A DNA stretch of 64,000 nucleotides from Inquilinus ginsengisoli_A (lineage in GTDB: Bacteria > Pseudomonadota > Alphaproteobacteria > DSM-16000 > Inquilinaceae): NCBI RefSeq assembly GCF_031453975.1, contig NZ_JAVDPW010000005.1, positions 310,001 to 374,000 on the forward strand, given 5' to 3'. Under the pieces are notes generated by a model. The model saw only the letters and a program-made list of their open reading frames with translations, made no database searches and had not been told where the DNA came from. A program made the position numbers and the translations under genes. Of the stretch, positions 1 to 8,996 are shown piece by piece; position 1 is the stretch's first letter, and the number at the start of each line of letters is the position of its first letter.

Positions 1-2996
1 GCATCGCCGAGATCCTGTGCTGGCGCGAGCGGGAGACGGAGCCGATCGCGGACTGGCGCTGCGACGGCCGGCCGCTCTCGCTCGGCGATCCCTGGCCGCC
101 CCATGATGCGCCGGTGGTCTTCACCGCCGCGGCCGAGGTGCCGGCGCATTGGCCGCTGGGCGAGGCCCGGCTGCGGCTGGATGTCGGCGGCGAAAGCCTG
201 CTGACCCTGGATGAGGATGGGTTCGGGCCGGCGAGCTTCGGCCTCGACCCCAACCACCAGGAATTCCCGCTGCAGGCCCGGCGCGTCCGGATCGAGACCG
301 AAAGCGTGCCGCGCCTGCCTTTCGGCGAGCCGGTGCACCATCCCCGCCTGGCCGAGGCCCGGCTGGTCTGGGTCGACCTCGCCGTGCACCGCCTGGCGCT
401 GCTGCTGCGCCAGGTCTGGGAGACGGCCCAGGCGCTGGAGGACCATGAGGTGGTGCCGCATCTGGTGGCCGCGGCCGAAACCGCGCTGTGGTCGCTGGAG
501 TGGCCGTCGGCGACCGGCAGCTACCTCGGCCGCACCGCGCCGCTGCCGCAACAGCAGAAGATCTGGCGCCTGCCGGCGCTGGAGGCCCGGCCGGCGGCGC
601 TGGGCGAGGCGGAGCGGCAGAGCGTCGTGGCCGCCCATGACGGGCTGGTGGCGGCGCTGCAGGCGCTGCAGCAGCGCTTCCCGCCGCAGGGTCGTCTGGC
701 GATCACCGGCCACGCCCATATCGACCTGGCCTGGCTGTGGCCCTATGCCGAGACAAGGCGCAAGGCCCGCCGCACCTTCCACACCGCGCTGCGGCTGATG
801 GAGCAGTTCCCGGACTTCGTGTTCAACCAGTCGACCGCCGCCTACTACGCCCAGATCGAGCAGGACGACCCGGCGCTGTTCACGGCCATCCGGGCGCGGG
901 TGGCGGAAGGGCGGTGGGAGACCATCGGTGGGCTGTGGGTCGAGCCCGACACCAACATGCCGACCGGCGAAAGCCTGGCGCGCCAGGTGCTGTACGGCCA
1001 GCGCTATTTCGAGCAGGCGTTCGGCGTGCGCCACAGCGTGTGCTGGCTGCCCGACTGCTTCGGCTTCTCCGCCGCGCTGCCGCAGCTGCTGCGCCAGGGC
1101 GGCATCGACAGCTTCTTCACCATCAAGGTGAACTGGTCGGAAACCAACCGCTTCCCCCACGACCTGTTCCACTGGGAAGGGCTCGACGGCAGCCGCGTCC
1201 TGGCCCACACCTTCGACAACCCGATCCAGGGCTACAACGGCACCATCCGCGCCGACTGCGTGCTGCCGACCTGGCGGAACTTCCGCGGCAAGACCGTGCA
1301 TGACGAAAGCCTGCTCGCCATCGGCTTCGGCGACGGCGGCGGCGGGGTGACGCCGGAGATGCTGGAGCGCCAGGCCCAACTCGCCGACTTCCCGGCGCTG
1401 CCGGCGCTGCGCCCGGCGCGGGTGGAGGAATTCTACGCCCGCATCCGCCAGCGGGCGGCGGTCGAGGAGCTGCCGGTCTGGCTGGGCGAGATCTATCTCG
1501 AGCTGCACCGTGCCACCCTGACCAGCCAGGGCCGCACCAAGCGCCTGAACCGCCAGGCCGAGCGGGCGCTGTTGGCGGCGGAGTCCGTCGGCTCGCTGGC
1601 GGTGCTGCTCGGCGCACCGCGATTCGCCAGCCTGGAGCCGGCCTGGCGCGGCCTGCTGAAGAACCAGTTCCACGACATCCTGCCCGGCTCCAGCATCCGC
1701 GAGGTCTATGAGGATGCCGAGCGCGAGCTGACGGCCGCGCGGGACGCCGGCCTCGATCGCCAGGCCGAGGCGATGCGCGCCCTGGCCGCGACCCTGCCGG
1801 CGGGCGGCACCGCCGATGCGCTGGTGGTGGTGAATCCCGACCTGTCGCCGCGCCCGTTGCGGCTGGAGCTGGAGGGCGAGGCCATCGCGCCGGACCTGAC
1901 TGTGCCGCCGCTCGGCATCGTCGTGCTGGACCGGGCGGCGCTGCGGCCGGCGCCGGGCCTGTCGGCCTCATGGTCGACCACGGGCAGCCGGCTGGAGAAC
2001 CGGTTCCTGCGGGTGGAGATCGGCGCCGATGGCACCATCGCCCGCCTGCTGCACAAGCCGGGCGGCCGCGACGCGCTGGCCGGCCGCGGCAACCAGCTGT
2101 GGCTGTACCCGGCCGACAAGCCGCGCAGCTGGGACGCCTGGGACGTCGAAGCCGATTACGACCGCCAGGGTTTCGAGCTGACCGGGCTGGAGGAGTCGGA
2201 ACTGGTCGAGGACGGGCCGGACCGGGCGGCGCTGCGGCTGGTCCGCCGCTACCGCGACTCGACCATCACCCAGACCCTGACTCTCTGGGCCAATTCACCG
2301 CGGCTCGACATCCACGCCCGGCTCGACTGGCACGACCGGCGGGTGCTGCTGCGGGCCCTGGTGCCGGTGGCGGTGCGGGCGGAGACGGCGAGCTTCGAAT
2401 GCGCCTTCGGCGTGGTGCGGCGGCCGACCCACCGCAACACCTCGTGGGACCAGGCCAAGTTCGAGGTGCCGGGCCACCGCTTCGCCGACCTGTCGGAGCC
2501 GGGCTTCGGCGTCGCCCTGCTGAATGACGGGAAGTACGGCCACAGCGCGCTGGGCAACGTGCTCGGCCTCAGCCTGCTGCGGGCGCCGATCTACCCCGAC
2601 CCGCTGGCCGATGAGGGCGTGCAGGAATTCACCTATGCGATCCTGCCGCATGAAGGCGACTGGCATGAGGGCGGGGTGCGCGAGGCGGCGGAGGATCTGA
2701 ACCAGCCGCTGCTGGCGCTGCCGGCGCGCAACCTCGCCGCCGGCCTGCACACGCCGTTGATGGTCTCCGGCATCAAGGCCGGGCTGGCCGCGTTCAAGCC
2801 GGCGGAGGAGGGCGAGGACCTGGTGCTGCGCCTCTACGAGCCGGCGGGCGGGCGCGGCTCGCTTGCCATCACCCTCCCCGAGAGCTGGCAGCTTGGCGAG
2901 GCGGTGACCCTGCTGGAGGAACCGGCCGGGCGCGACCGGGCCCATGACCTGGAGCCGTTCGAGGTCCGCAGCTGGCGGGTGCGCGCGGCGCGGTAG
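1..2996 (+). CDS. Alpha-mannosidase, GH38 family (5' end outside window)
   Basis: Retaining alpha-mannosidase that removes terminal alpha-mannosyl residues from oligosaccharides, probably in the cytoplasm because no signal is seen. The frame is open from base 3, so the true start lies upstream; the GTG at 114 is internal. Seen: the zinc-site motif GHAHIDLAW (about nt 709-735), GGLWVEPDTNMP (about 925), the nucleophile Asp motif WLPDCFGFS (about 1045-1071) and FHDILPGSSI (about 1668), in the order typical of GH38. At least 997 codons are visible, which fits the family's usual ~1000 residues. It ends 3 nt before the convergent small membrane gene. The transporter partner, if any, must lie upstream. 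Family assignment is firm; the substrate is not known. Confidence 0.93.
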   Translation, partial: IAEILCWRERETEPIADWRCDGRPLSLGDPWPPHDAPVVFTAAAEVPAHWPLGEARLRLDVGGESLLTLDEDGFGPASFGLDPNHQEFPLQARRVRIETESVPRLPFGEPVHHPRLAEARLVWVDLAVHRLALLLRQVWETAQALEDHEVVPHLVAAAETALWSLEWPSATGSYLGRTAPLPQQQKIWRLPALEARPAALGEAERQSVVAAHDGLVAALQALQQRFPPQGRLAITGHAHIDLAWLWPYAETRRKARRTFHTALRLMEQFPDFVFNQSTAAYYAQIEQDDPALFTAIRARVAEGRWETIGGLWVEPDTNMPTGESLARQVLYGQRYFEQAFGVRHSVCWLPDCFGFSAALPQLLRQGGIDSFFTIKVNWSETNRFPHDLFHWEGLDGSRVLAHTFDNPIQGYNGTIRADCVLPTWRNFRGKTVHDESLLAIGFGDGGGGVTPEMLERQAQLADFPALPALRPARVEEFYARIRQRAAVEELPVWLGEIYLELHRATLTSQGRTKRLNRQAERALLAAESVGSLAVLLGAPRFASLEPAWRGLLKNQFHDILPGSSIREVYEDAERELTAARDAGLDRQAEAMRALAATLPAGGTADALVVVNPDLSPRPLRLELEGEAIAPDLTVPPLGIVVLDRAALRPAPGLSASWSTTGSRLENRFLRVEIGADGTIARLLHKPGGRDALAGRGNQLWLYPADKPRSWDAWDVEADYDRQGFELTGLEESELVEDGPDRAALRLVRRYRDSTITQTLTLWANSPRLDIHARLDWHDRRVLLRALVPVAVRAETASFECAFGVVRRPTHRNTSWDQAKFEVPGHRFADLSEPGFGVALLNDGKYGHSALGNVLGLSLLRAPIYPDPLADEGVQEFTYAILPHEGDWHEGGVREAAEDLNQPLLALPARNLAAGLHTPLMVSGIKAGLAAFKPAEEGEDLVLRLYEPAGGRGSLAITLPESWQLGEAVTLLEEPAGRDRAHDLEPFEVRSWRVRAAR

Positions 2997-2999
2997 CGC

Positions 3000-3299
3000 T
3001 CAGCCGTTCGGGTCGCAGGGGAAAGCGTGGCTGTGCTCGTCCCAGGGCTCGGCCGGGCTGGCCTCCGCCATGCCGGAATCCTCCCGAACCAACAGCCACG
3101 CCCGCGATCCCCGTCCCATCACCAGCCCGCCCAGCAGGAGGGCAGGGCTGAGGATGGCGAGGACGGCGGAACCGGTGGCCCCGTGAACCATCAGGGCCAC
3201 TGCCATCGCCGCCGAGCCCAGCCCGGCGAGCCGCAGCATCTCGTGTCCCGATGTGGTGGCGTTCGGTGCGGCGGTGATCAGCGCTTCCGCCATGGCCAT
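3000..3299 (-). CDS. Small two-TM hypothetical membrane protein
   Basis: About 99 residues from the ATG at 3299; an in-frame ATG at 3293 and a TTG at 3326 are alternatives. GAGGG lies just upstream on the minus strand. Two hydrophobic stretches (about residues 22-40 and 45-60) flank a basic loop (GRGSRAW), and the tail is acidic and hydrophilic, so it is probably an inner-membrane protein. I recognise no domain. It is convergent with the mannosidase gene and stands alone. Coding is supported by the GC-rich third positions and by the sharp membrane-protein character, but the gene is short. Confidence 0.5.
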   Translation of the reverse strand: MAMAEALITAAPNATTSGHEMLRLAGLGSAAMAVALMVHGATGSAVLAILSPALLLGGLVMGRGSRAWLLVREDSGMAEASPAEPWDEHSHAFPCDPNG

Positions 3300-3445
3300 G
3301 GTCCCTCGGACGTGCCCGCGGTCCAAGCCGCAGCGTCCGAGCGTTTCATATCGGCCTGTAAAATTGATATCGGGGTTGTCCTGGGGGCACTTGTGTCCGA
3401 TCGAGGAACGGCGACAACCACTGTGAGGGGATACAAAAATTCAGT

Positions 3446-3535
3446 TGTCATGCCACGGCTTGACCGTGGCATCCAGGGGCGGCCAGAGCGGCTCTTTGTG
3501 GCCCCTGGATTGCCCGGTCAAGCCGGGCAATGACA
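3446..3535. repeat. REP-like inverted repeat (about 90 bp)
   Basis: The left arm begins TGTCATGCCACGGCTTGACC and the right arm ends in GGTCAAGCCGGGCAATGACA; the outer 34 bases pair imperfectly around a GC-rich centre. It is a single copy of an intergenic palindromic element and differs in sequence from the ~86-bp family at 31809, 32904 and 37814, although both begin with GTCAT. A hairpin (stem TTGAGGC, 3543-3559) follows directly. Confidence 0.75.
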
Positions 3536-3716
3536 TTGAAAGTTGAGGCTGCGCCTCAATCTTCAGTCTGGAAGGCTTGACCGGACACCAGCGGTGCGAG
3601 GCGCGGCCGGCCTGTCGCGTCGGCCGCCAAGCCGGAACAGGGCCCACGATTTGCGCTGTTGGCCGTAAGGCGCTATCAGGCGGCAGTCGAGATCGTGTTG
3701 CAGAACAGCGCCAGCG

Positions 3717-3762
3717 GCCGTCACGGCCTGCGGGCCGTCACGACCTGCGGGCCGTCACGACC
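3717..3762. repeat. 17-bp tandem repeat, about 2.7 copies
   Basis: The unit GCCGTCACGRCCTGCGG is repeated at 3717-3733, 3734-3750 and 3751-3762 (partial), with one A/G difference. It ends 14 nt before the ATG of the methyltransferase gene, so copy number could affect its leader. Confidence 0.85.
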
Positions 3763-3776
3763 ACCCGGTGACCTCG

Positions 3777-4607
3777 ATGACCGCTGAAAAGATTTCGCTG
3801 ACCCAGGAGAAGGAAACCCTCCTGATCACCCTGGCCGCCAAGGCCGGGGAGAGCCGGCTGCCGGATTCGCTGCTGCACGACCGTTTCGCCGCCGAGGCCA
3901 TGGGCCGGATCGACTACGACTTCGCCAGGCTCAAGGTCGACCGCGACCTGATGATCGGCGTGGCGATGCGCAGCCACATCTTCGACGGCTGGACCCGCGA
4001 CTACATCGCGCGCCAGCCGGACGCGACCGTGCTGCATCTCGGCTGCGGGCTGGACAGCCGCGTGTTCCGGGTCGACCCGCCGCCGGGCATCCGCTGGTTC
4101 GACGTGGACTATCCCGAGGTGATCGACCTGCGCCGGCGCCTCTATCCCGACCGCGTCGGCGCCACGCTGATCGGCTCGCCGCTGACCGACCTGGCCTGGC
4201 TGGCGGCGGTGCCGGCGGACCGTCCGGCGCTGGTCATCGCCGAAGGGGTGTTCCCCTATCTCGGGGAGGGGGCGGTGCCGCAGCTGATCGACCGGCTCAC
4301 GGCGCATCTGCCGGGCGGCGAGCTGGCCTTCGACGGCTTCAGCCGGCTCGGCCTGAAGATGGTCCAGCACCACCCGGCGGTGCGGGCGACCGGCGCCGCG
4401 GTGCATTGGAGCATTGCCGACCCGCATGAACTCGAACGCCGCATCCCGCGGCTGAGGCTGATGACCAGCCTGACCGCCTATGACCCCAGGGGCTACGATC
4501 CCCGGCAGGTCGCCCGGATGTCGCTGGTGTCGCGCCTGGCGATCCGCGCCTTCATCGCCATTCCGCCCCTGGCGCGAACCGCCCGCCTGCTGCGCTATCG
4601 CTTCTGA
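3777..4607 (+). CDS. Class I SAM-dependent O-methyltransferase, LCMT/TcmP-like
   Basis: About 276 residues from the ATG at 3777; a GTG at 3768 is the alternative. It resembles the leucine carboxyl methyltransferase superfamily (PF04072), which includes polyketide O-methyltransferases of the TcmP type. Seen: an N-terminal helical region with the RSHIFDGW stretch, SAM motif I VLHLGCGLDSR (about residues 84-94), the acidic FDVDYPEV (about 108) and VIAEGVFPYL (about 155), all characteristic of the family. The C-terminus is basic. It stands alone, so the substrate cannot be inferred. Upstream is a 17-bp tandem repeat and no clear Shine-Dalgarno. Confidence 0.85.
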   Translation: MTAEKISLTQEKETLLITLAAKAGESRLPDSLLHDRFAAEAMGRIDYDFARLKVDRDLMIGVAMRSHIFDGWTRDYIARQPDATVLHLGCGLDSRVFRVDPPPGIRWFDVDYPEVIDLRRRLYPDRVGATLIGSPLTDLAWLAAVPADRPALVIAEGVFPYLGEGAVPQLIDRLTAHLPGGELAFDGFSRLGLKMVQHHPAVRATGAAVHWSIADPHELERRIPRLRLMTSLTAYDPRGYDPRQVARMSLVSRLAIRAFIAIPPLARTARLLRYRF

Positions 4608-4873
4608 CGCGCGACACGCTGTCCAGCGATATCGAAGCGAGGCTTCCCAGAGGCCAGCCGCGGATTGCTTTGCGGGTGCCGGAGGCTCAAAAATCAATAC
4701 GGATTGAAAGATCAGAGAATAAAGATTCGATGTGCTTTTGTTTTTCCGTGTCTGATGCCGATTGCTTTGCGCCTGTTGCTGACATTAGTTGATGGAGCGC
4801 GCAGTGCATAGCTTTCATGCATGGCGTGATTTCGCTCTGACGAATTTAGCGCGAGCTTGGAAGGACTTCGGAG
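4608..4873. other. AT-richer intergenic stretch before a small ORF
   Basis: Base composition drops clearly relative to the neighbourhood, especially at 4685-4760 and 4785-4850, which contain runs of A and T. A short dyad, TGCAT...ATGCA, sits at 4805-4821. The stretch probably carries a promoter for the ORF at 4874, but I could not fix a -35/-10 pair. A small RNA is possible but unsupported. Confidence 0.35.
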
Positions 4874-5065
4874 ATGAAACCCCAGCATGGCCCGCGCCGG
4901 GTCATTATCCGGGAGTGGATGACGCTGCCGCAGGGTGAGCGGCGGACGGCGGACCAGGCGGCGGCCTTTGCCGCCAAGGCGAGCGAGCGGCACGGCTTCC
5001 GCTGCAGCGGCGACCGGCACCAGACCATCATGGCATGGCTGCTGCCCCGGACCGGGCGGGCCTGA
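4874..5065 (+). CDS. Small hypothetical protein, 63 aa
   Basis: Starts at ATG 4874 behind GGAG. It is hydrophilic, with basic and amphipathic stretches (GERRTADQAAAFAAKASERH) and a C-terminal hydrophobic-basic end (MAWLLPRTGRA). No signal peptide or TM segment is present. I recognise no family. The composition looks like a real protein rather than a shadow frame because no larger gene overlaps it and an AT-rich promoter-like stretch precedes it. It is convergent with the SURF1 gene, whose stop lies 41 nt away. Confidence 0.5.
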   Translation: MKPQHGPRRVIIREWMTLPQGERRTADQAAAFAAKASERHGFRCSGDRHQTIMAWLLPRTGRA

Positions 5066-5105
5066 TCCCGCACTCGACGGTCGTGTTCTACCGCGCGCCC
5101 GACTT

Positions 5106-5894
5106 CTACCGCACGCCGGACGCGGGCGAGGCCGTCCGCCCGGCCGGCTTCGACCGGACACGCCGTTCGTCCCGGACGACATAGAACACCGCCCCGGCCA
5201 GCATCACCGCCAGCCCGTACCAGGTAATGGCGTAGACCAGATGGCTATTGGGGAACGCGATGATCGTCAGCCCGCCGACCGGCAGGCCGCCGGGGTTGGG
5301 CGCGGCGTCGGCGTCGATGAAATAGGGTGCGGCATCAGCCAGGCCGCGGGCGGCGGCGATGGCGGCGACATCCCGCGAATACCAGCGCTCCGCCGCCGGG
5401 TCGTTGGCGCGCAGGAAGCCGCCCTTCGGCTCGGTGATGCGCAGCAGCCCGGTCACGGTGACGGGGCCGGCGATCTCACCCGCCGCCCGGGTGGCAGGGT
5501 CGCGCTTCTCGGTCGGCACGAAGCCCCGGTTGACCAGGACGACCATGCCCTCGTCCGTCCGCAGTGGGGTCACCACCCAGTAGCCGCCGCCCAGCGCCGT
5601 CGACGCGAAGACCTGCGTCTCCCGGTCGTTGAGGAAGGTGCCGGCGACCCTGACATGGCGGTATTCGTCGTCGGCGGCGTTGACCCCGGGCCACGCGGCC
5701 GGCCCGGGCGGCGCCGCGGGTTCCGCCGCCACCCGCCGGTCGACCCGGTCGATCAGGTCGAGCTTCCACGCCCGGCGCTCGACCTGCCAGGTGCCGAGCG
5801 CCAGCAGGCCGAGGAACAGCGCCGCCGCCAGGATCCCCAGCACGGCCAGCGTGGCGGGAGACCGCGGCCGCGCCGCCTCGCTTCCGCCTGTCAC
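5106..5894 (-). CDS. SURF1 family cytochrome oxidase assembly protein
   Basis: About 262 residues. Its GTG start (5894) overlaps the cyoD stop as GTGA, which decides the start; longer upstream readings would run through cyoD. The topology is that of SURF1: an N-terminal TM segment, the motif LGTWQVERRAWK just after it, a large periplasmic domain, and a C-terminal TM segment (around LVYAITWYGLAVMLAG) followed by a basic tail. SURF1 assists heme insertion or assembly of heme-copper oxidases. As the last gene of the cyo operon it presumably serves this quinol oxidase. No cyoE farnesyltransferase is present in the window. Confidence 0.92.
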   Translation of the reverse strand: MTGGSEAARPRSPATLAVLGILAAALFLGLLALGTWQVERRAWKLDLIDRVDRRVAAEPAAPPGPAAWPGVNAADDEYRHVRVAGTFLNDRETQVFASTALGGGYWVVTPLRTDEGMVVLVNRGFVPTEKRDPATRAAGEIAGPVTVTGLLRITEPKGGFLRANDPAAERWYSRDVAAIAAARGLADAAPYFIDADAAPNPGGLPVGGLTIIAFPNSHLVYAITWYGLAVMLAGAVFYVVRDERRVRSKPAGRTASPASGVR

Positions 5895-6265
5895 GGCATG
5901 TCGCGCATGTCGTGCATCGACGGGGGCATCATGTTGGCGTTCAGGTGGTACATCACCCACATCGAACCGCTCAGCGTGATCACCACCAGCACCACGGTGA
6001 AGATCAGGGCCAGCATGTTCCAGCCGCCCTCCGACTTGGTGTTCATGTGGAGGAAGTAGACCATGTGGACCACGATCTGGACCACGGCGAGGGCCATGAT
6101 CGCCAGCGCGGTGACCTGGCGGTCGGCGAACACGTCGCCCATGACCAGCCAGAACGGGATCGCGGTCAGCACCACCGCCAGGACGAACCCGGTGAGGTAG
6201 CCCTTCAGCGTGCCGTGGCCGGCGGTGTCGTGCTCGCCGTGATGGGCGTGGGCTTCCGCGCTCAT
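5891..6265 (-). CDS. cyoD: Cytochrome o ubiquinol oxidase subunit IV
   Basis: 124 residues. The His-rich N-terminus (AHAHHGEHD) is followed by three TM helices, including the VHMVYFLHMN segment typical of CyoD. Its ATG overlaps the cyoC stop by 4 nt and its stop overlaps the SURF1 GTG, so the genes are translationally coupled. It is a small accessory membrane subunit of the bo3-type quinol oxidase. The length matches the family (about 110-130). Confidence 0.95.
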   Translation of the reverse strand: MSAEAHAHHGEHDTAGHGTLKGYLTGFVLAVVLTAIPFWLVMGDVFADRQVTALAIMALAVVQIVVHMVYFLHMNTKSEGGWNMLALIFTVVLVVITLSGSMWVMYHLNANMMPPSMHDMRDMP

Positions 6266-6888
6266 CCCAGGACTCCCATCAGGTAGACGAAGGTGAAGAC
6301 GCCGATCCAGATGACGTCCAGGAAGTGCCAGAACAGGCTCAGGCACATCAGCCGCCGCCTGTTGTCCGGGATCAGCCCGTGCCGGGCGACCTGGACCATC
6401 ATCGTCACCATCCAGACGATGCCGACGGTGACGTGCAGCCCGTGCGTCCCCACCAGGGTGAAGAACGCCGACAGGAAGGCGCTGCGCTGCGGCCCCGCGC
6501 CCTCGCTGATGAGATGGGCGAATTCGGAGAGCTCGAGCCCGACGAAGGCCATGCCGAACAGGGCGGTGACCACCAGCCAGGCCAGGGTGGCGCCGCGCCG
6601 GCCCCGCTCCATCTCCAGCATGGCGAAGCCGCAGGTGATCGAGGACAGCAGCAGCATCGAGGTGTTGACCGCCACCAGCGGCAGGTCGAACAGGTCCATC
6701 GGCGACGGCCCGGCGGCGTAGCTGCGCCCGAGCACGCCGTAGCAGGCGAAGAGGACCGCAAAGATGAGGCAGTCGCTCATCAGATAGATCCAGAAGCCGA
6801 GCATCGTGCTGCCGCCCGAATGCTCGTGCTCCTCCTCGACGAGGAAGCGGACGGGGCCGTCTGCCGTGTGTTCGGTTGGCGTGGTCAC
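6262..6888 (-). CDS. cyoC: Cytochrome o ubiquinol oxidase subunit III
   Basis: 208 residues with five TM helices. Subunit-III features are seen: GFWIYLMSDCLIFA at the first helix, an internal THGLHVTVG, and the C-terminal FWHFLDVIWIGVFTFVYL. The N-terminus is acidic and His-containing (EEEHEHSGG), as in CyoC. The ATG at 6888 overlaps the cyoB stop (ATGA). It is part of the proton-pumping terminal quinol oxidase in the inner membrane. Confidence 0.96.
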   Translation of the reverse strand: MTTPTEHTADGPVRFLVEEEHEHSGGSTMLGFWIYLMSDCLIFAVLFACYGVLGRSYAAGPSPMDLFDLPLVAVNTSMLLLSSITCGFAMLEMERGRRGATLAWLVVTALFGMAFVGLELSEFAHLISEGAGPQRSAFLSAFFTLVGTHGLHVTVGIVWMVTMMVQVARHGLIPDNRRRLMCLSLFWHFLDVIWIGVFTFVYLMGVLG

Positions 6889-8897
6889 GAGGCTGCTCCC
6901 GCCTGGGCCAGAAGCCGTGTGCGCTCATCCTCGGCCTTGGTCACGGTCTCGGCCGGGATGTGGAAGTCGCGCTTGTAGTTGAAGGTATGGCCGATCGCCA
7001 CCGCCAGCATGCCGGCGAAGCTGATCGCGGCCAGCCACCAGATGTACCAGATCATGGCGAAGGCGAAGGCCACGCCCAGCCCGGCGATGATGATGCCGGT
7101 GCCGGTGTTCTTCGGCATGTGGATCGGCTTGAAGCCGGCCACCGGGCGGACATAGCCGCGCTTCTTCATGTCCCACCAGGCGTCGCCGTCATGCACCAGG
7201 GGCGTGAAGGCGAAGTTGTAGGCCGGCGGCGGCGATGAGGTCGACCATTCCAGGGTGCGGGCGTCCCACGGGTCGCCGGTCCAGTCGCGCAGCTGGTCGC
7301 GCCGCCTGAAGCTGACCACCAGCTGGACGATGAAGGACAGGATGCCGAGCGCGATCAGGACGGCGCCGAAGGCGGCCAACACGAACCAGATCTGCAGCGA
7401 CGGATCGTCGAAATGGTTCAGCCGCCGGGTCACGCCCATCAGCCCGAGCACGTAGAGCGGCATGAAGGCGAAGTAGAAGCCGGTCAGCCAGAACCAGAAC
7501 GACATCTTGCCCCAGAACGGGTCGAGCTTGAAGCCGAAGGCCTTGGGGAACCAGTAGGTCAGGCCGGCGAACAGCCCGAACACCACGCCGCCGATGATCA
7601 CATTGTGGAAATGGGCGATCAGGAACAGGCTGTTGTGCAGCACGAAGTCGGCCGGCGGCACCGCCAGCAGCACGCCGGTCATGCCGCCGATCACGAAGGT
7701 GATCATGAACCCCATGGTCCACAGCATCGGCACCTCGAAGCGGATGCGGCCGCGATACATGGTGAACAGCCAGTTGAACATCTTCGCCCCCGTGGGGATC
7801 GAGATGATCATCGTGGTGATGCCGAAGAAGGAATTGACGCTGGCGCCGGAGCCCATGGTGAAGAAATGGTGCAGCCACACCAGGTAGGACAGGATGGTGA
7901 TCACCACCGTGGCGTAGACCATCGAGGTGTAGCCGAACAGACGCTTGCCGCAGAAGGTCGCCACCACTTCGGAGAAGATGCCGAAGGCCGGCAGGATCAG
8001 GATGTAGACCTCGGGATGGCCCCAGATCCAGATCAGGTTCACGTACATCATCGGGTTGCCGCCGAAGTCGTTCGTGAAGAAGTTGGTCCCGACATAGCGG
8101 TCGAGCGACAAGAGGGCGAGGACGGCGGTCAGCACCGGGAAAGCGGCGACGATCAGGATGTTGGTGCACAGCGCGGTCCAGGTGAAGACCGGCATCTGCA
8201 TCATCTTCATGCCCGGCGCCCGCATCTTGATGATGGTGGCGACCAGGTTGACGCCGGATAGCAGCGTGCCGATGCCGGCGATCTGCAATCCCCAGATGTA
8301 GTAGTCGACGCCGGGGTCGGGGCTGTAGGCGATGCCCGACAGCGGCGGATAGGCCAGCCAGCCGGTGCGCGCGAACTCGCCGACGAACAGCGAGATCATG
8401 ACGATCACCGCCCCGGACACCGTCATCCAGAAGCTGAAATTGTTCAGGAAGGGGAAGGCGACGTCGCGCGCGCCGATCTGCAGCGGCACCACGAAATTCA
8501 TCAGCCCGGTGACGAAGGGCATGGCCATGAAGAAGATCATGATCACGCCATGCGCCGTGAAGATCTGGTCGTAGTGGTGCGGCGGCAGGTAGCCCTCATT
8601 CGCGCCGAAGGAGATCGCCTGCTGGGCCCGCATCATGATCGCGTCGGAAAAGCCGCGCAGCAGCATGATCAGGGCCAGGACCACATACATGACCCCGATC
8701 TTCTTGTGGTCGATGCTGGTGAACCACTCGTGCCAGAGATAGGACCACAGCCGGAAATAGGTGATGGCGCCGAAGACGGCGATGCCCCCGAGCGCGACGA
8801 CGATGAAGGTGACGACGAGAATGGGTTCGTGCAGCGGCAGCGCATCGAGCGTGAGCCGGCCGAAGACGAGCTTCTGAAGGTCTAGGTTTTCGAACAT
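6885..8897 (-). CDS. cyoB: Cytochrome o ubiquinol oxidase subunit I
   Basis: 670 residues, the usual CyoB length. This is the heme-copper catalytic subunit that oxidises ubiquinol and reduces O2 to water while pumping protons. The heme/CuB ligand motifs are all visible: TAHG (about 113-116), WGHPEVYILILP (about 289-300), WLHHFF (about 342) and AHFHNV (about 429). The quinone-site motifs RGFSDA (about 81-86) and HHYDQ (about 107-111), which separate quinol oxidases from cytochrome c oxidases, are present. A 99-nt gap separates it from cyoA, the only real gap within the operon. Confidence 0.98.
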   Translation of the reverse strand: MFENLDLQKLVFGRLTLDALPLHEPILVVTFIVVALGGIAVFGAITYFRLWSYLWHEWFTSIDHKKIGVMYVVLALIMLLRGFSDAIMMRAQQAISFGANEGYLPPHHYDQIFTAHGVIMIFFMAMPFVTGLMNFVVPLQIGARDVAFPFLNNFSFWMTVSGAVIVMISLFVGEFARTGWLAYPPLSGIAYSPDPGVDYYIWGLQIAGIGTLLSGVNLVATIIKMRAPGMKMMQMPVFTWTALCTNILIVAAFPVLTAVLALLSLDRYVGTNFFTNDFGGNPMMYVNLIWIWGHPEVYILILPAFGIFSEVVATFCGKRLFGYTSMVYATVVITILSYLVWLHHFFTMGSGASVNSFFGITTMIISIPTGAKMFNWLFTMYRGRIRFEVPMLWTMGFMITFVIGGMTGVLLAVPPADFVLHNSLFLIAHFHNVIIGGVVFGLFAGLTYWFPKAFGFKLDPFWGKMSFWFWLTGFYFAFMPLYVLGLMGVTRRLNHFDDPSLQIWFVLAAFGAVLIALGILSFIVQLVVSFRRRDQLRDWTGDPWDARTLEWSTSSPPPAYNFAFTPLVHDGDAWWDMKKRGYVRPVAGFKPIHMPKNTGTGIIIAGLGVAFAFAMIWYIWWLAAISFAGMLAVAIGHTFNYKRDFHIPAETVTKAEDERTRLLAQAGAAS

Positions 8898-8996
8898 CGG
8901 GCTACTCGGTCTTGTCGGAGGCTGCCGCGACGGGCGGTGACGTCCGGGAAGGGTTCGGTTGCGCGGCCCGTCGGGGCCTGGCGGCGGGCGTCCGGG

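Larger units (their letters stand above)
3300..3776. other. Gene-free gap with repeats
   Basis: No convincing gene lies in these 477 bases. The gap holds an imperfect REP-like palindrome (3446-3535), a small perfect hairpin (stems 3543-3549 and 3553-3559) and a 17-bp tandem repeat that runs almost up to the methyltransferase start (3717-3762). Open frames here read through the repeats and have no homology signature that I recognise. Confidence 0.7.
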
